Both the position numbers and the translations under genes were made by a program. Source: Chitinophagaceae bacterium (GTDB taxonomy: Bacteria > Bacteroidota > Bacteroidia > Chitinophagales > Chitinophagaceae). From it: a stretch of 11,036 nucleotides of DNA. Below, in pieces: positions 1 to 8,822 of this stretch (positions are counted from its first letter, which is position 1; each line of letters starts with the position of its first letter). The notes under the pieces were generated by a model. The model made no database searches. It was not told where the DNA came from and was given only the letters and a program-made list of their open reading frames with translations. Where the stretch lies: NCBI GenBank assembly GCA_019454915.1, contig JACFNM010000119.1, positions 1 through 11,036 on the forward strand, in the 5' to 3' direction.

Positions 1-194
1 TTGGAGTGGAGGCCGGCATCGGATTTCAGTTCTTCAGCAAATACGTCATCGTGTCTCCGGAAATTAAAATCAGTCAGGGGCTAAACAATGTTCACGCAAA
101 AGATCCCTCACTCAAATATTCGAATATAATTGATAAGCTCAATTCACGCATGATTCTCTTCTCGCTTCATTTTGAAGGGGGCGGACTTCTATAA
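1..194 (+). CDS. porT: PorT-like outer-membrane beta-barrel protein, C-terminal part (5' end outside window)
   Basis: Only the last 64 codons are visible, in the frame starting at base 3, ending in TAA at 192-194. The segment has alternating hydrophobic/polar strands. It contains the words SPEIKISQGLNNV, then IDKLNSRMILFSLHFEGG, and ends on an aromatic-rich strand (SLHFE), as expected for the last strands of an outer-membrane beta-barrel. The pattern of a SPEIK strand, a GLNN turn, a KLNSR loop and a final LxFHFE-type strand resembles the C-terminus of PorT, an outer-membrane component linked to type IX secretion and gliding in Bacteroidota. A GTG at position 6 is in frame but has no start context and would cut the barrel, so I treat the gene as truncated by the window edge. 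Another member of the PorT-like OMP beta-barrel family remains possible, because the N-terminal part cannot be seen. Confidence 0.6.
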   Translation, partial: GVEAGIGFQFFSKYVIVSPEIKISQGLNNVHAKDPSLKYSNIIDKLNSRMILFSLHFEGGGLL

Positions 195-213
195 CCGTTT
201 TGCCGAACGGTTA
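192..213. terminator. Hairpin over the porT-like stop codon, possible weak or bidirectional terminator
   Basis: Eight-base perfect inverted repeat, TAACCGTT (192-199) and AACGGTTA (206-213), with a 6-base loop. It starts at the TAA stop codon of the + strand gene and lies between two convergent genes. Neither side is followed by a T-run, so it is not a classical intrinsic terminator. It may act with Rho or protect mRNA ends, or be chance. Confidence 0.3.
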
Positions 214-280
214 GCTGATGATTTCAGTGAAGATATTGCCAGGACGAAGTATAGACTTTTCTTTCGAAAGCGGAGAGAGA

Positions 281-2506
<2,226 letters not shown>

Positions 2507-2513
2507 CACACTT

Positions 2514-3452
2514 ATGCTTCAGGCGCCTAATATATTCGATTTGACTCAGAAGCATCCGGTAATGCCTGATGACTTAAGAGTCGTGCATGTGAAGGAGCGT
2601 CAGACTCCGGGTTCAGTTCATTATACCATTAAACGATACAGCCGGGCATCCCAGTGGAATACAGACGATATGGGTATGATGATTTATCATTATAAAAAAA
2701 ATGAGCCGGCTGCCAACTATCTGGAGCTTCGTTTTTGTATCATTGGCAATGCGTACTGTAAAGGCAAAGAACAGGAATGCGCCAATTGTAAAAATGGGTT
2801 GTTTAAATCCTGCACGGAAAAGGAAGAGACCATTGACGTGATGAATTTTACCTTCCTGCCAGAGCATTTATCCCAGTTTGTAAAAAGTGCGCGTAATTAT
2901 GATTTCACCAACGAGGTGCTTTGCTTCCAGCACCCGTCATCTTTTACAAAAATCCTTCCGCTCTGTAGCAGGGTCAGGACGATACTGGAGAGCCTTCTGA
3001 ACAATACCTATTCTGAAAGTTTCGAGAATATTTACATCAATGCACAAACCCAAATGCTGTTGTTATACAGCCTGGAATGCATGCTGGGGAATAAGGACGA
3101 AGAAAACTTTTCCTGTAAATTTCTCGCGAATGAGACCGACCGGGATAAAATTCTCAAAGCAAGAGAGGTACTGCTGGAGCATATTGGAGAGCCGATTACC
3201 ATCAAAGATTTAAGCCGGAAGGTAGCCATTAATGAATGTTATCTGAAAAAGGGCTTCAAGGAAATATTTGGAACTACTATTTTTGATTTTTACCAAAACC
3301 AAAGAATGGAACACGCCAAATACCTGCTTTATGAAAAAGGGCTGAGTGTAACCGAGGTTTCTCTCATGCTGGGCTACTCTTCTATCTCACATTTTTCTAC
3401 CGCCTTTAAAAAGCACACGGGTATTAAGCCCTGTGAATTACTGCTGAGATAA
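2514..3452 (+). CDS. AraC-family transcriptional regulator with Cys-rich N-terminal half
   Basis: 312-residue DNA-binding regulator. The C-terminal ~90 residues (220-310) are a clear AraC/XylS domain with two helix-turn-helices: first ITIKDLSRKVAINECYLKKG (228-247), second SVTEVSLMLGYSSISHF (278-294), closing with the typical KKHTGIKP. The first unit's LKKGFKEIFGTTIFDF wording resembles the PchR-like siderophore regulator branch (inference). The N-terminal half has no domain I can name. It carries five cysteines in a short stretch (C75, C82, C89, C92, C100; C89-x2-C92), suggestive of metal or redox sensing but unproven. The first ATG (2514) coincides with the predicted transcription start. 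M17 (2562) is an alternative start with a ~49-base leader. Neither has a Shine-Dalgarno. Its targets are unknown; autoregulation is suggested by the promoter dyad. Confidence 0.88.
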   Translation: MLQAPNIFDLTQKHPVMPDDLRVVHVKERQTPGSVHYTIKRYSRASQWNTDDMGMMIYHYKKNEPAANYLELRFCIIGNAYCKGKEQECANCKNGLFKSCTEKEETIDVMNFTFLPEHLSQFVKSARNYDFTNEVLCFQHPSSFTKILPLCSRVRTILESLLNNTYSESFENIYINAQTQMLLLYSLECMLGNKDEENFSCKFLANETDRDKILKAREVLLEHIGEPITIKDLSRKVAINECYLKKGFKEIFGTTIFDFYQNQRMEHAKYLLYEKGLSVTEVSLMLGYSSISHFSTAFKKHTGIKPCELLLR

Positions 3453-3550
3453 GCACGTCTTACGGGTTCAATGTGGGACGAGACTAAAAAAGTTATTCAC
3501 CAGGAAGAAAGTTTTGGATAAAATTTTCCTGTAGTTTTTAAAATCAGCCG

Positions 3551-3690
3551 TATATTTGGCGATAGTCATCCTGTGAATTCTTTTTCAACAATTCCATTAC
3601 CTATCAAAACAAGAGCCGTACCATTGGATATGGCGTCCCGTTTTTGATCCATAATATCAGGAAGGTCACAATCAATTTGTGACCTTTTGC
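3551..3690 (+). ncRNA. Candidate small RNA, or 3' UTR of the AraC gene
   Basis: The 280-base gap between the AraC-family gene and the FAD oxidoreductase has a -7-type box TATATTTG (3551-3558) and, downstream, an intrinsic terminator (3662-3690). A transcript from about 3564 to 3689 would be ~125 nt. Inside it GATATGG (around 3628-3634) can pair with CCAT..ATC (3649-3658) with a 3-base bulge. No open frame longer than about 24 codons exists on this strand. There is no TTG at the proper -33 distance, so the promoter is only half supported. The simpler reading is a long 3' UTR of the regulator. I do not recognise a known RNA family. Confidence 0.3.
3662..3690 (+). terminator. Intrinsic terminator on the + strand
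   Basis: Perfect 10-base inverted repeat AAGGTCACAA (3662-3671) / TTGTGACCTT (3677-3686) with a 5-base loop, followed by TTGCTTTTG. The T-rich side is on the + strand only, so it ends transcription coming from the AraC-family gene or from the candidate small RNA, about 210 bases after the regulator's stop. Confidence 0.65.
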
Positions 3691-3732
3691 TTTTGAGCGA
3701 GTCCCGAATGATTCTTTTTCTTCTTTTATTGA

Positions 3733-6654
3733 TCAATTTTCCGCTACCAGCGCATCATACAGTACCTCCACAGGGTGATAGGATTTCCTGGAAGCGCCAT
3801 CTTTGATCATGTGGCGACAACTGGTACCCGGAGTGGCAAGAATGACGTCTTCCTCCTGCTTTCTTACTGCCGGTAACAGAACCAGTTCTCCTATTTGCAT
3901 CGAAAGATCATAGTGCTCCTTTTCATATCCAAAAGATCCCGCCATACCACAGCATCCGGAAGGAACTACCTGCACCGAATAGTTTCTGGGCAGAGACAGG
4001 ATTTTTACGGAAGGCGTTACCGAGGAGAGCGATTTTTGATGGCAATGGCCATGGAACAATACTTTCCTGGGTTCCGTAGTAAAAGATTCGGCTTTAATAT
4101 TTCCCGCTTCCGCTTCATGACTTAAGAATTCTTCAATGGTAAATACACATTTAGATAAGCGCCGGGTTTCCTTCAGCATATCATCATCCGCCAAATCAAT
4201 ATATTCATCACGAAAGGCCAGTATAGCCGATGGCTCAATGCCAATCAGCGGAGTTTCTTCACTAATGAGCGGTAATAACATCTTCACGTTGGTTTCGGCC
4301 ACTTTTTTTGCTTTGCGCAATAGACCCTTTGACAGCCAGGTGCGGCCACTTTCTATATGATCCGGAATAATGACTTCGTATCCTAATCTTTCTAATAACA
4401 GCACGGCTTTAATGCCCGCCTCAGTATCATTATAGTTGGTAAATTCATCACAGAAGAGATATACCTTGCGAATGGGTTTATCATTTACTTCCTTTGTGTG
4501 TTTTTTATACCAGTGCCTCAGCGTCGTTTTGTATAAAAGGGGCATCGAACGTTTTTGTGCAAATCCTGCCACGCTTTTGATGAGACCGGAAGTAAGCTTA
4601 TTGGTCATCATAAAATTGTAGAACCAGGGCGCAATAGATCCGGCCCTGGACATAGCCGTAAAATTGCCGATAAGGCGATTTCGGAAAGGCACCCCATTGG
4701 CATCGAAATACTGTTGCAAGAATTCGCCCTTCAATTTCGCAATGTCAACATTGGAGGGGCATTCTGACTTACAACCTTTACAGCTCAGGCAGTTATCCAT
4801 CACGTCCATGATTTCCTTATGGTCGAACGGATTCGCCTTCGTTGAATTGGTGAGAAACTCTCTCATGATATTTGCCCTCGCCCTGGTGGTATCCTTTTCA
4901 TTTTTTGTAGCCATATAGGAAGGACACATGGTTCCCCCGGATAAATGCGTTTTACGACAATCTCCTGATCCGTTACACTGCTCGGCATGCTGCAGAATAT
5001 TTTGATTATGAAACCGGAAGACGGTGTCAAATTTCCTGGCTGCCCTCCCCGGTTCATAACGCAACATGGTATTCATGGGAGGTGTGTCCACAATCTTATT
5101 GGGGTTAAAAATATGATGAGGGTCCCAGGCTTTCTTAATCTCTTTGAGTAGCTCATAATTCTTTTCGCCAATCATTTTCCTGATAAATTCTCCTCTTAAT
5201 CTCCCGTCGCCATGTTCTCCGCTTAAAGAACCCTTGTACTTCTTTACCAATGAAGCGATCTCTTCAGCAATAGCCCGAAACAGTTCATTGCCCTCTTTTG
5301 TTTTTAAGTTGATGATCGGTCTTAAATGGATCTCCCCGCTTCCGGCGTGCGCGTAATGCACGGAATACAGATTATACTTCTTCAGTATCTCATTAAACTC
5401 TCTTATATATTCAGGCAAATCCTGTACGTCCACCGCTGTGTCTTCTATCACCGGCACCGCTTTGTCATCACCGGGCAGGTTACTCAGGAGTCCCAAACCG
5501 GCTTTTCTGAGGGTCCAGATTTTCTTAGTGTCTTCTCCAAACAGTAAAGGGAAGAAATATCCCAGCCCTTCAGCGCGCATTTCGTTTTCAATTTGCTGAG
5601 CTGTGGCGGTAATTGCTTCCCGATTATCTCCGGGAATTTCGATTACCAATATGGCGCCCGGATCTCCCTGCACAAAGAAGCGATTCTGCCGCTGCTGGAT
5701 ATTATCCTTGGTACATTCTAAGATATAGTGATCTATCAGCTCGCTGGCCGAAGGATGATACTTCAGTCCAATCAGGTTGGCTCGCAATGCTTCATCTACC
5801 GAGTTAAAATGGACGCATAATAATCCTGCCTCCTTCGGCAGGGGCACCACGCTCAGTTTAATTTCAGTGATGAATACCAAAGTGCCTTCGGAACCTGCTA
5901 TCAATTTGCAAAAGTTAAAGTCGTCAGCACCGGGTGTAAAGGGAGCTGTTTCCAGCAACATATCTACGGCATAACCCGTATTTCTTCTTTCGACAGTTTT
6001 TTTCGGAAACTCTTTCCTGATTTCTTCCTGGGTGGCCGGATTACTTAACAGACTCCGTATATTCTTATAGATCTTGCCTTCTAAACCCGGCGAATCACAT
6101 TTCAATTGAAAAGCATCCGAATCCAGCGCTTTAAATTCTACCTCAGAACCATCACTCAGAAAGCCTTTTACTTCTAACAAATGCTCACGGGTACTACGGT
6201 ACACCAACGAATTGGAACCGCAGGAATTATTACCTACCATACCGCCGATCATCGCCCTGTTGGCCGTAGAAGTTTCCGGGCCAAAAAATAAGCCGTAGGG
6301 ACGCAGAAACATATTGAGTTCATCCCGTATCACGCCGGGTTGCACGCGTACCCAATGTTCCTCTTCGTTTAACGCTAATATCTTTGTGAAGTGCCTGGAT
6401 ACGTCTACCACGATGCCCTTGCCTACCACCTGGCCGGCCAGGGAAGTGCCCGCAGCCCGGGGTATCAGAGATGTTTTATGCTGATTTGCAAAAGAGATTA
6501 ATTTTTTGATGTCTTCAGGGGTACGCGGGACTGCCACCGCCAGCGGCATTTCCCGGTAGGCCGAAGCATCGGTAGCATACAATGTTCTCACCGTTGGGTC
6601 GGTATACAGATCTCCTTCCAGGGTTTCGGAAAGTTGTGCAAATTGGGTAGTCAT
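3733..6654 (-). CDS. FAD-binding and 4Fe-4S oxidoreductase (D-lactate / D-2-hydroxyglutarate dehydrogenase type)
   Basis: 973-residue fused flavoprotein of the YdiJ-like class, which oxidises D-2-hydroxyacids and passes electrons through Fe-S clusters to the respiratory chain. The FAD-binding PCMH-type domain has PRAAGTSLAGQ (65-75) and GNNSCGSNS (141-149). The FAD-oxidase C domain ends with SGEHGDGRLRGEF (478-490) and FNPNKI (516-521). A ferredoxin-like part has C560-x5-C566-x10-C577-P and C622-x2-C625-x2-C628-x3-C632-P, enough for two clusters. The C-terminus has the CCG-type region with HGHCHQK (868-874) and SGCCGMAG (899-906). All key cysteines are present. The ATG at 6804 would add 50 residues before the conserved N-terminus, so 6654 is chosen; no strong Shine-Dalgarno is seen. 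The substrate cannot be decided from sequence: D-lactate, D-2-hydroxyglutarate or glycolate are all possible. It stands alone, divergent from the + strand set. Confidence 0.93.
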   Translation of the reverse strand: MTTQFAQLSETLEGDLYTDPTVRTLYATDASAYREMPLAVAVPRTPEDIKKLISFANQHKTSLIPRAAGTSLAGQVVGKGIVVDVSRHFTKILALNEEEHWVRVQPGVIRDELNMFLRPYGLFFGPETSTANRAMIGGMVGNNSCGSNSLVYRSTREHLLEVKGFLSDGSEVEFKALDSDAFQLKCDSPGLEGKIYKNIRSLLSNPATQEEIRKEFPKKTVERRNTGYAVDMLLETAPFTPGADDFNFCKLIAGSEGTLVFITEIKLSVVPLPKEAGLLCVHFNSVDEALRANLIGLKYHPSASELIDHYILECTKDNIQQRQNRFFVQGDPGAILVIEIPGDNREAITATAQQIENEMRAEGLGYFFPLLFGEDTKKIWTLRKAGLGLLSNLPGDDKAVPVIEDTAVDVQDLPEYIREFNEILKKYNLYSVHYAHAGSGEIHLRPIINLKTKEGNELFRAIAEEIASLVKKYKGSLSGEHGDGRLRGEFIRKMIGEKNYELLKEIKKAWDPHHIFNPNKIVDTPPMNTMLRYEPGRAARKFDTVFRFHNQNILQHAEQCNGSGDCRKTHLSGGTMCPSYMATKNEKDTTRARANIMREFLTNSTKANPFDHKEIMDVMDNCLSCKGCKSECPSNVDIAKLKGEFLQQYFDANGVPFRNRLIGNFTAMSRAGSIAPWFYNFMMTNKLTSGLIKSVAGFAQKRSMPLLYKTTLRHWYKKHTKEVNDKPIRKVYLFCDEFTNYNDTEAGIKAVLLLERLGYEVIIPDHIESGRTWLSKGLLRKAKKVAETNVKMLLPLISEETPLIGIEPSAILAFRDEYIDLADDDMLKETRRLSKCVFTIEEFLSHEAEAGNIKAESFTTEPRKVLFHGHCHQKSLSSVTPSVKILSLPRNYSVQVVPSGCCGMAGSFGYEKEHYDLSMQIGELVLLPAVRKQEEDVILATPGTSCRHMIKDGASRKSYHPVEVLYDALVAEN

Positions 6655-6656
6655 TA

Positions 6657-6668
6657 TTATTGCAATAA
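6657..6668. repeat. 12-base perfect palindrome just upstream of the FAD oxidoreductase start
   Basis: TTATTGCAATAA is its own reverse complement and ends two bases before the ATG (6654). It falls within the untranslated leader. It could be a protein site or affect initiation, but AT-rich palindromes of this size do arise by chance. Confidence 0.3.
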
Positions 6669-6723
6669 GAAATTTTGATAGGGAAAAAACCTTCCACCGG
6701 TTCTCAGGTTTTACCGGCTTCTG

Positions 6724-6757
6724 CGAAATTAACTTTTTTAGGAAAGCGGAAGTACAA
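6724..6757 (-). promoter_or_regulatory. Possible promoter of the FAD oxidoreductase
   Basis: On the minus strand: TTG (6757-6755), a 23-base spacer, then TAATTTCG (6731-6724), one mismatch from TAnnTTTG. It would start transcription near 6718 and leave a ~64-base leader. Low certainty because the -7 box is imperfect and the spacer is at the upper limit. Confidence 0.35.
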
Positions 6758-6769
6758 TTTAAAGTTGTA
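6753..6769. promoter_or_regulatory. Candidate operator dyad between divergent promoters
   Basis: 17-base near-palindrome TACAATTTAAAGTTGTA: eight paired positions with one mismatch around a central base. It overlaps the putative -33 element of the FAD oxidoreductase promoter and lies ~75 bases from the -7 box of the + strand set. A substrate-responsive regulator site is plausible; the protein is unknown. Confidence 0.35.
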
Positions 6770-6843
6770 TATCCTGCCTGTGCTCCGGCGTGACTTATTA
6801 ACATATTTCATTTTCTCTTAACATGCCTTATGGCTTCCTGCGT

Positions 6844-6851
6844 TATCTTTG
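6844..6851 (+). promoter_or_regulatory. -7 promoter box of the three-gene + strand set
   Basis: TATCTTTG is a perfect TAnnTTTG match. No TTG is found at the -33 distance, only TTAAC-like sequence. Transcription would start near 6857, about 9 bases before the ATG at 6866. This argues against the in-frame ATG at 6830, which is upstream of the box. Confidence 0.6.
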
Positions 6852-6865
6852 TAGAAAGTCAAACG

Positions 6866-7069
6866 ATGAAAAAGTCTGAAAAAATAATGATGGCAGTTGC
6901 TATTGGACTGCTGACCGGACTGGCGATTTACGCGGTTCGTCGTAGTAAAGAAAGAAGGGTATTGAACCGGCTTGCGGAGGAAGGCTATGAAACAGCTTCT
7001 GACATTTTATTTCCCGATAAAGAACGATTAAGTGATAAACTGCATTTTGGGCCGGTACTTCCGGAGTAA
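6866..7069 (+). CDS. Small single-span membrane protein of unknown function
   Basis: 67-residue protein. A short basic start (MKKSEK) is followed by a hydrophobic span at about residues 7-23 (IMMAVAIGLLTGLAIYA), then a positively charged stretch RRSKERR (24-30), so the C-terminal part is probably cytoplasmic by the positive-inside rule. The soluble tail (31-67) is charged and mostly helical in look, with GYETASDILFPDKE and a Pro-rich end (GPVLPE). I do not recognise a named family. The arrangement recalls YtxH-like small membrane proteins, but similarity is not claimed. An ATG at 6830 would add 12 residues but precedes the promoter box. It is first in a likely operon: the next gene starts 6 bases after its stop. 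Confidence 0.75.
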   Translation: MKKSEKIMMAVAIGLLTGLAIYAVRRSKERRVLNRLAEEGYETASDILFPDKERLSDKLHFGPVLPE

Positions 7070-7075
7070 AAGATA

Positions 7076-8020
7076 ATGAAAGCATATACGATACATGAAG
7101 CGGGAGGAGTGGAGAATTTGCGTGTGGAGGAATTACCGGCGCCATTAGTGGGGGAAGAAGATGTTTTGATACAGGTGAAAGCCATAGGCATTAACCCGAT
7201 TGATGTCAAAACGCGCTCCGGTAAAGGACTCTTCAACCTGTTGAAAAATGAAAGCCCGCTGATTTTGGGATGGGATGTGGCAGGAGTAATCGTGGAAACG
7301 GGTAAAAGAGTGACCCGGGTCCGGAAAGGCGATGAAGTATTTGGAATGATTAATTTCCCCGGACATGGAAAAGCTTACGCGGAATACGTTGCTGCACCGG
7401 CTTCTCATCTTGCTGTAAAACCGGCAAATATTTCTTTTCCCGAAGCGGCAGCCTCGTCGCTGGCTGCGTTAACGGCCTGGCAGGCTTTGCACGCGTTTAG
7501 CCCCGTTCAGAAAGGGCAGCGGGTACTCGTGCACGCTGCTGCCGGCGGTGTGGGTCATTTTGCGGTGCAAATGGCAAAAACTATGGATGCCTGGGTTGCC
7601 GGTACGTCCTCTTCAAAGAACAAAGATTTTATTTTAAGCCTGGGAGCCGATGTCCATATAGATTACGAAGCCGCCCCTCTACGCACCCAAACCCGAGATG
7701 TTGATTTTGTATTGGATACAATCGGCGGAAGCACAATTGATAGCTCTCTGGAGGTAATGAAGAAGGGAGCTGTGATTGTGAGTATTCCATCGGGTTCAAA
7801 CGAAATGGTGGCTGAAAAAGCAAAAGCTGCGGGAATGCAAGGTCATACTTTTAAAGTGAGTTCCAATGGATCCGATATGCGTTCGATTGCGGATTTATTA
7901 ACGAAGGGTGCACTCAAGCCTCATGTTTCCCATATATTTTCCTTTCAGGAGATGAGAGATGCACACGACCGGATGGAAACCGGCAGAACAAGAGGCAAGC
8001 TGATTGTGAGCGTTCCATAA
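7076..8020 (+). CDS. Zinc-independent NADP-dependent oxidoreductase, MDR superfamily (quinone reductase-like)
   Basis: 314-residue medium-chain dehydrogenase/reductase. The N-terminal GroES-like domain contains the typical INPIDVKTRSG (39-49) and GWDVAGVI (65-72) elements. The Rossmann domain has the glycine motif AAAGGVGHFAVQMAK (154-168), characteristic of quinone oxidoreductase / zeta-crystallin-like members that use NADPH, and continues with LGADVHIDY (189-197) and DTIGG (214-218). The structural-zinc cysteine cluster and the catalytic Cys/His of classical alcohol dehydrogenases are absent, so it should be zinc-free. The actual substrate (quinones, enones, aldehydes) is not readable from the sequence. 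The ATG lies 6 bases after the preceding stop and the next gene begins 15 bases after its own, consistent with one transcript. Confidence 0.9.
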   Translation: MKAYTIHEAGGVENLRVEELPAPLVGEEDVLIQVKAIGINPIDVKTRSGKGLFNLLKNESPLILGWDVAGVIVETGKRVTRVRKGDEVFGMINFPGHGKAYAEYVAAPASHLAVKPANISFPEAAASSLAALTAWQALHAFSPVQKGQRVLVHAAAGGVGHFAVQMAKTMDAWVAGTSSSKNKDFILSLGADVHIDYEAAPLRTQTRDVDFVLDTIGGSTIDSSLEVMKKGAVIVSIPSGSNEMVAEKAKAAGMQGHTFKVSSNGSDMRSIADLLTKGALKPHVSHIFSFQEMRDAHDRMETGRTRGKLIVSVP

Positions 8021-8035
8021 TGATAATAAAAAAGG

Positions 8036-8734
8036 ATGATGTCAACTTTTGCAGATAAGGTAATCGCTTTTAATAAATCTTTGCGTTTCTCAGCACCGCT
8101 CCCGCAGGATATCAGGGTGATGAATCCTTTCCGGGAAAACAAGGACAGCCTGAAGGTGTCTTCAGCCTTTTATAAAAAATACTACGATGATTACAACCAC
8201 CGGAATATCATCCTGGGTATTAACCCCGGCAGGTTTGGAGCAGGATTAACCGGCGTTCCTTTTACCGACCCTAAAAGGCTGGTGGAAAAATGTGCGATAC
8301 CCTATCCCGGATCACCGGCGCATGAACCTTCTTCCGTTTTTATCTATCAGATGATAGAGGCTTACGGAGGACTGGAACAATTCTATGGGAAATTTTATAT
8401 TAATTCTATTTGTCCCCTGGGCTTTACCATTAAGAATAACTTAGGTAAAGAGGTGAATTATAATTTCTATGATGACAAAACCCTCATGCATACAGCCCAC
8501 GACTTTATGGTGAAGAGCATCCGTAAACAAATCAGTTTTGGAATCCGTACGGATGTTTGCTTTTGCCTCGGCAGCGGAAAAAACGAAAAAATATTAAGGA
8601 AACTGAATGATGAATACGGGTTTTTCAAAGAAATCATTCCGTTAGAACATCCCCGTTTTGTGATGCAGTATAAATCAAAGCATGTACAGGATTACATTGA
8701 TAAATACCTGCTGGCCTTCGACCGGGCCAAATAA
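8036..8734 (+). CDS. SMUG2-type uracil-DNA glycosylase family protein
   Basis: 232-residue DNA repair enzyme expected to remove uracil (and possibly related damaged bases) by cutting the N-glycosidic bond. Motif 1 of the UDG superfamily is GINPGRFGAGLTGVPF (61-76), close to the SMUG1 form GMNPGPFGMAQTGVPF. N63 is in the position of the Asn that activates water. Motif 2 is LEHPRFVMQY (203-212) with H205 in the catalytic/binding position. This combination, the length and the EHPRF wording match the SMUG2 (DUF4918) group best known from Bacteroidota. Two tandem ATGs (8036 and 8039) follow AAAAAAGG, so the exact first residue is uncertain by one. Last gene of the likely three-gene set. No obvious regulatory reason links it to the oxidoreductase. 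Confidence 0.88.
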   Translation: MMSTFADKVIAFNKSLRFSAPLPQDIRVMNPFRENKDSLKVSSAFYKKYYDDYNHRNIILGINPGRFGAGLTGVPFTDPKRLVEKCAIPYPGSPAHEPSSVFIYQMIEAYGGLEQFYGKFYINSICPLGFTIKNNLGKEVNYNFYDDKTLMHTAHDFMVKSIRKQISFGIRTDVCFCLGSGKNEKILRKLNDEYGFFKEIIPLEHPRFVMQYKSKHVQDYIDKYLLAFDRAK

Positions 8735-8765
8735 TCAGGTACTCTCGTTACAGAGCTATTTCTTC

Positions 8766-8804
8766 AAAAAAATAAGCCTGCTCACTGTTTAACAGGAGCA
8801 GGCT
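8766..8804 (-). terminator. Intrinsic terminator of mrp
   Basis: Strong hairpin: AGCCTGCTC (8775-8783) pairs with GAGCAGGCT (8796-8804), and an inner CTGT/ACAG helix sits beyond a bulged A. On the minus strand it is followed by TTATTTTTTT (8774-8765 area), a typical U-tract, and begins 18 bases after the mrp stop. The + strand side has no T-run, so the convergent glycosylase gene does not get a classical terminator here. Confidence 0.88.
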
Positions 8805-8822
8805 CAACCATAGCAGCAAATA

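Noticed and set aside
3566..3652. 28-codon frame on the minus strand after the FAD oxidoreductase
   Set aside because: No Shine-Dalgarno, no recognised similarity, no codon-position bias; it reads through the candidate small RNA region and is likely chance.
6655..6804. 50-residue extension of the FAD oxidoreductase from an ATG at 6804
   Set aside because: It would precede the family's conserved N-terminus and run through palindromes and a possible promoter in the intergenic region.
6830..6865. 12-residue extension of the small membrane protein from an ATG at 6830
   Set aside because: The TATCTTTG promoter box lies inside it; the MKK start gives a normal membrane-protein N-terminus.
8735..8765. 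Separate + strand terminator after the glycosylase gene
   Set aside because: Only a 4-base CTCT/AGAG pairing is present, and the large hairpin that follows has its T-run on the minus strand only.
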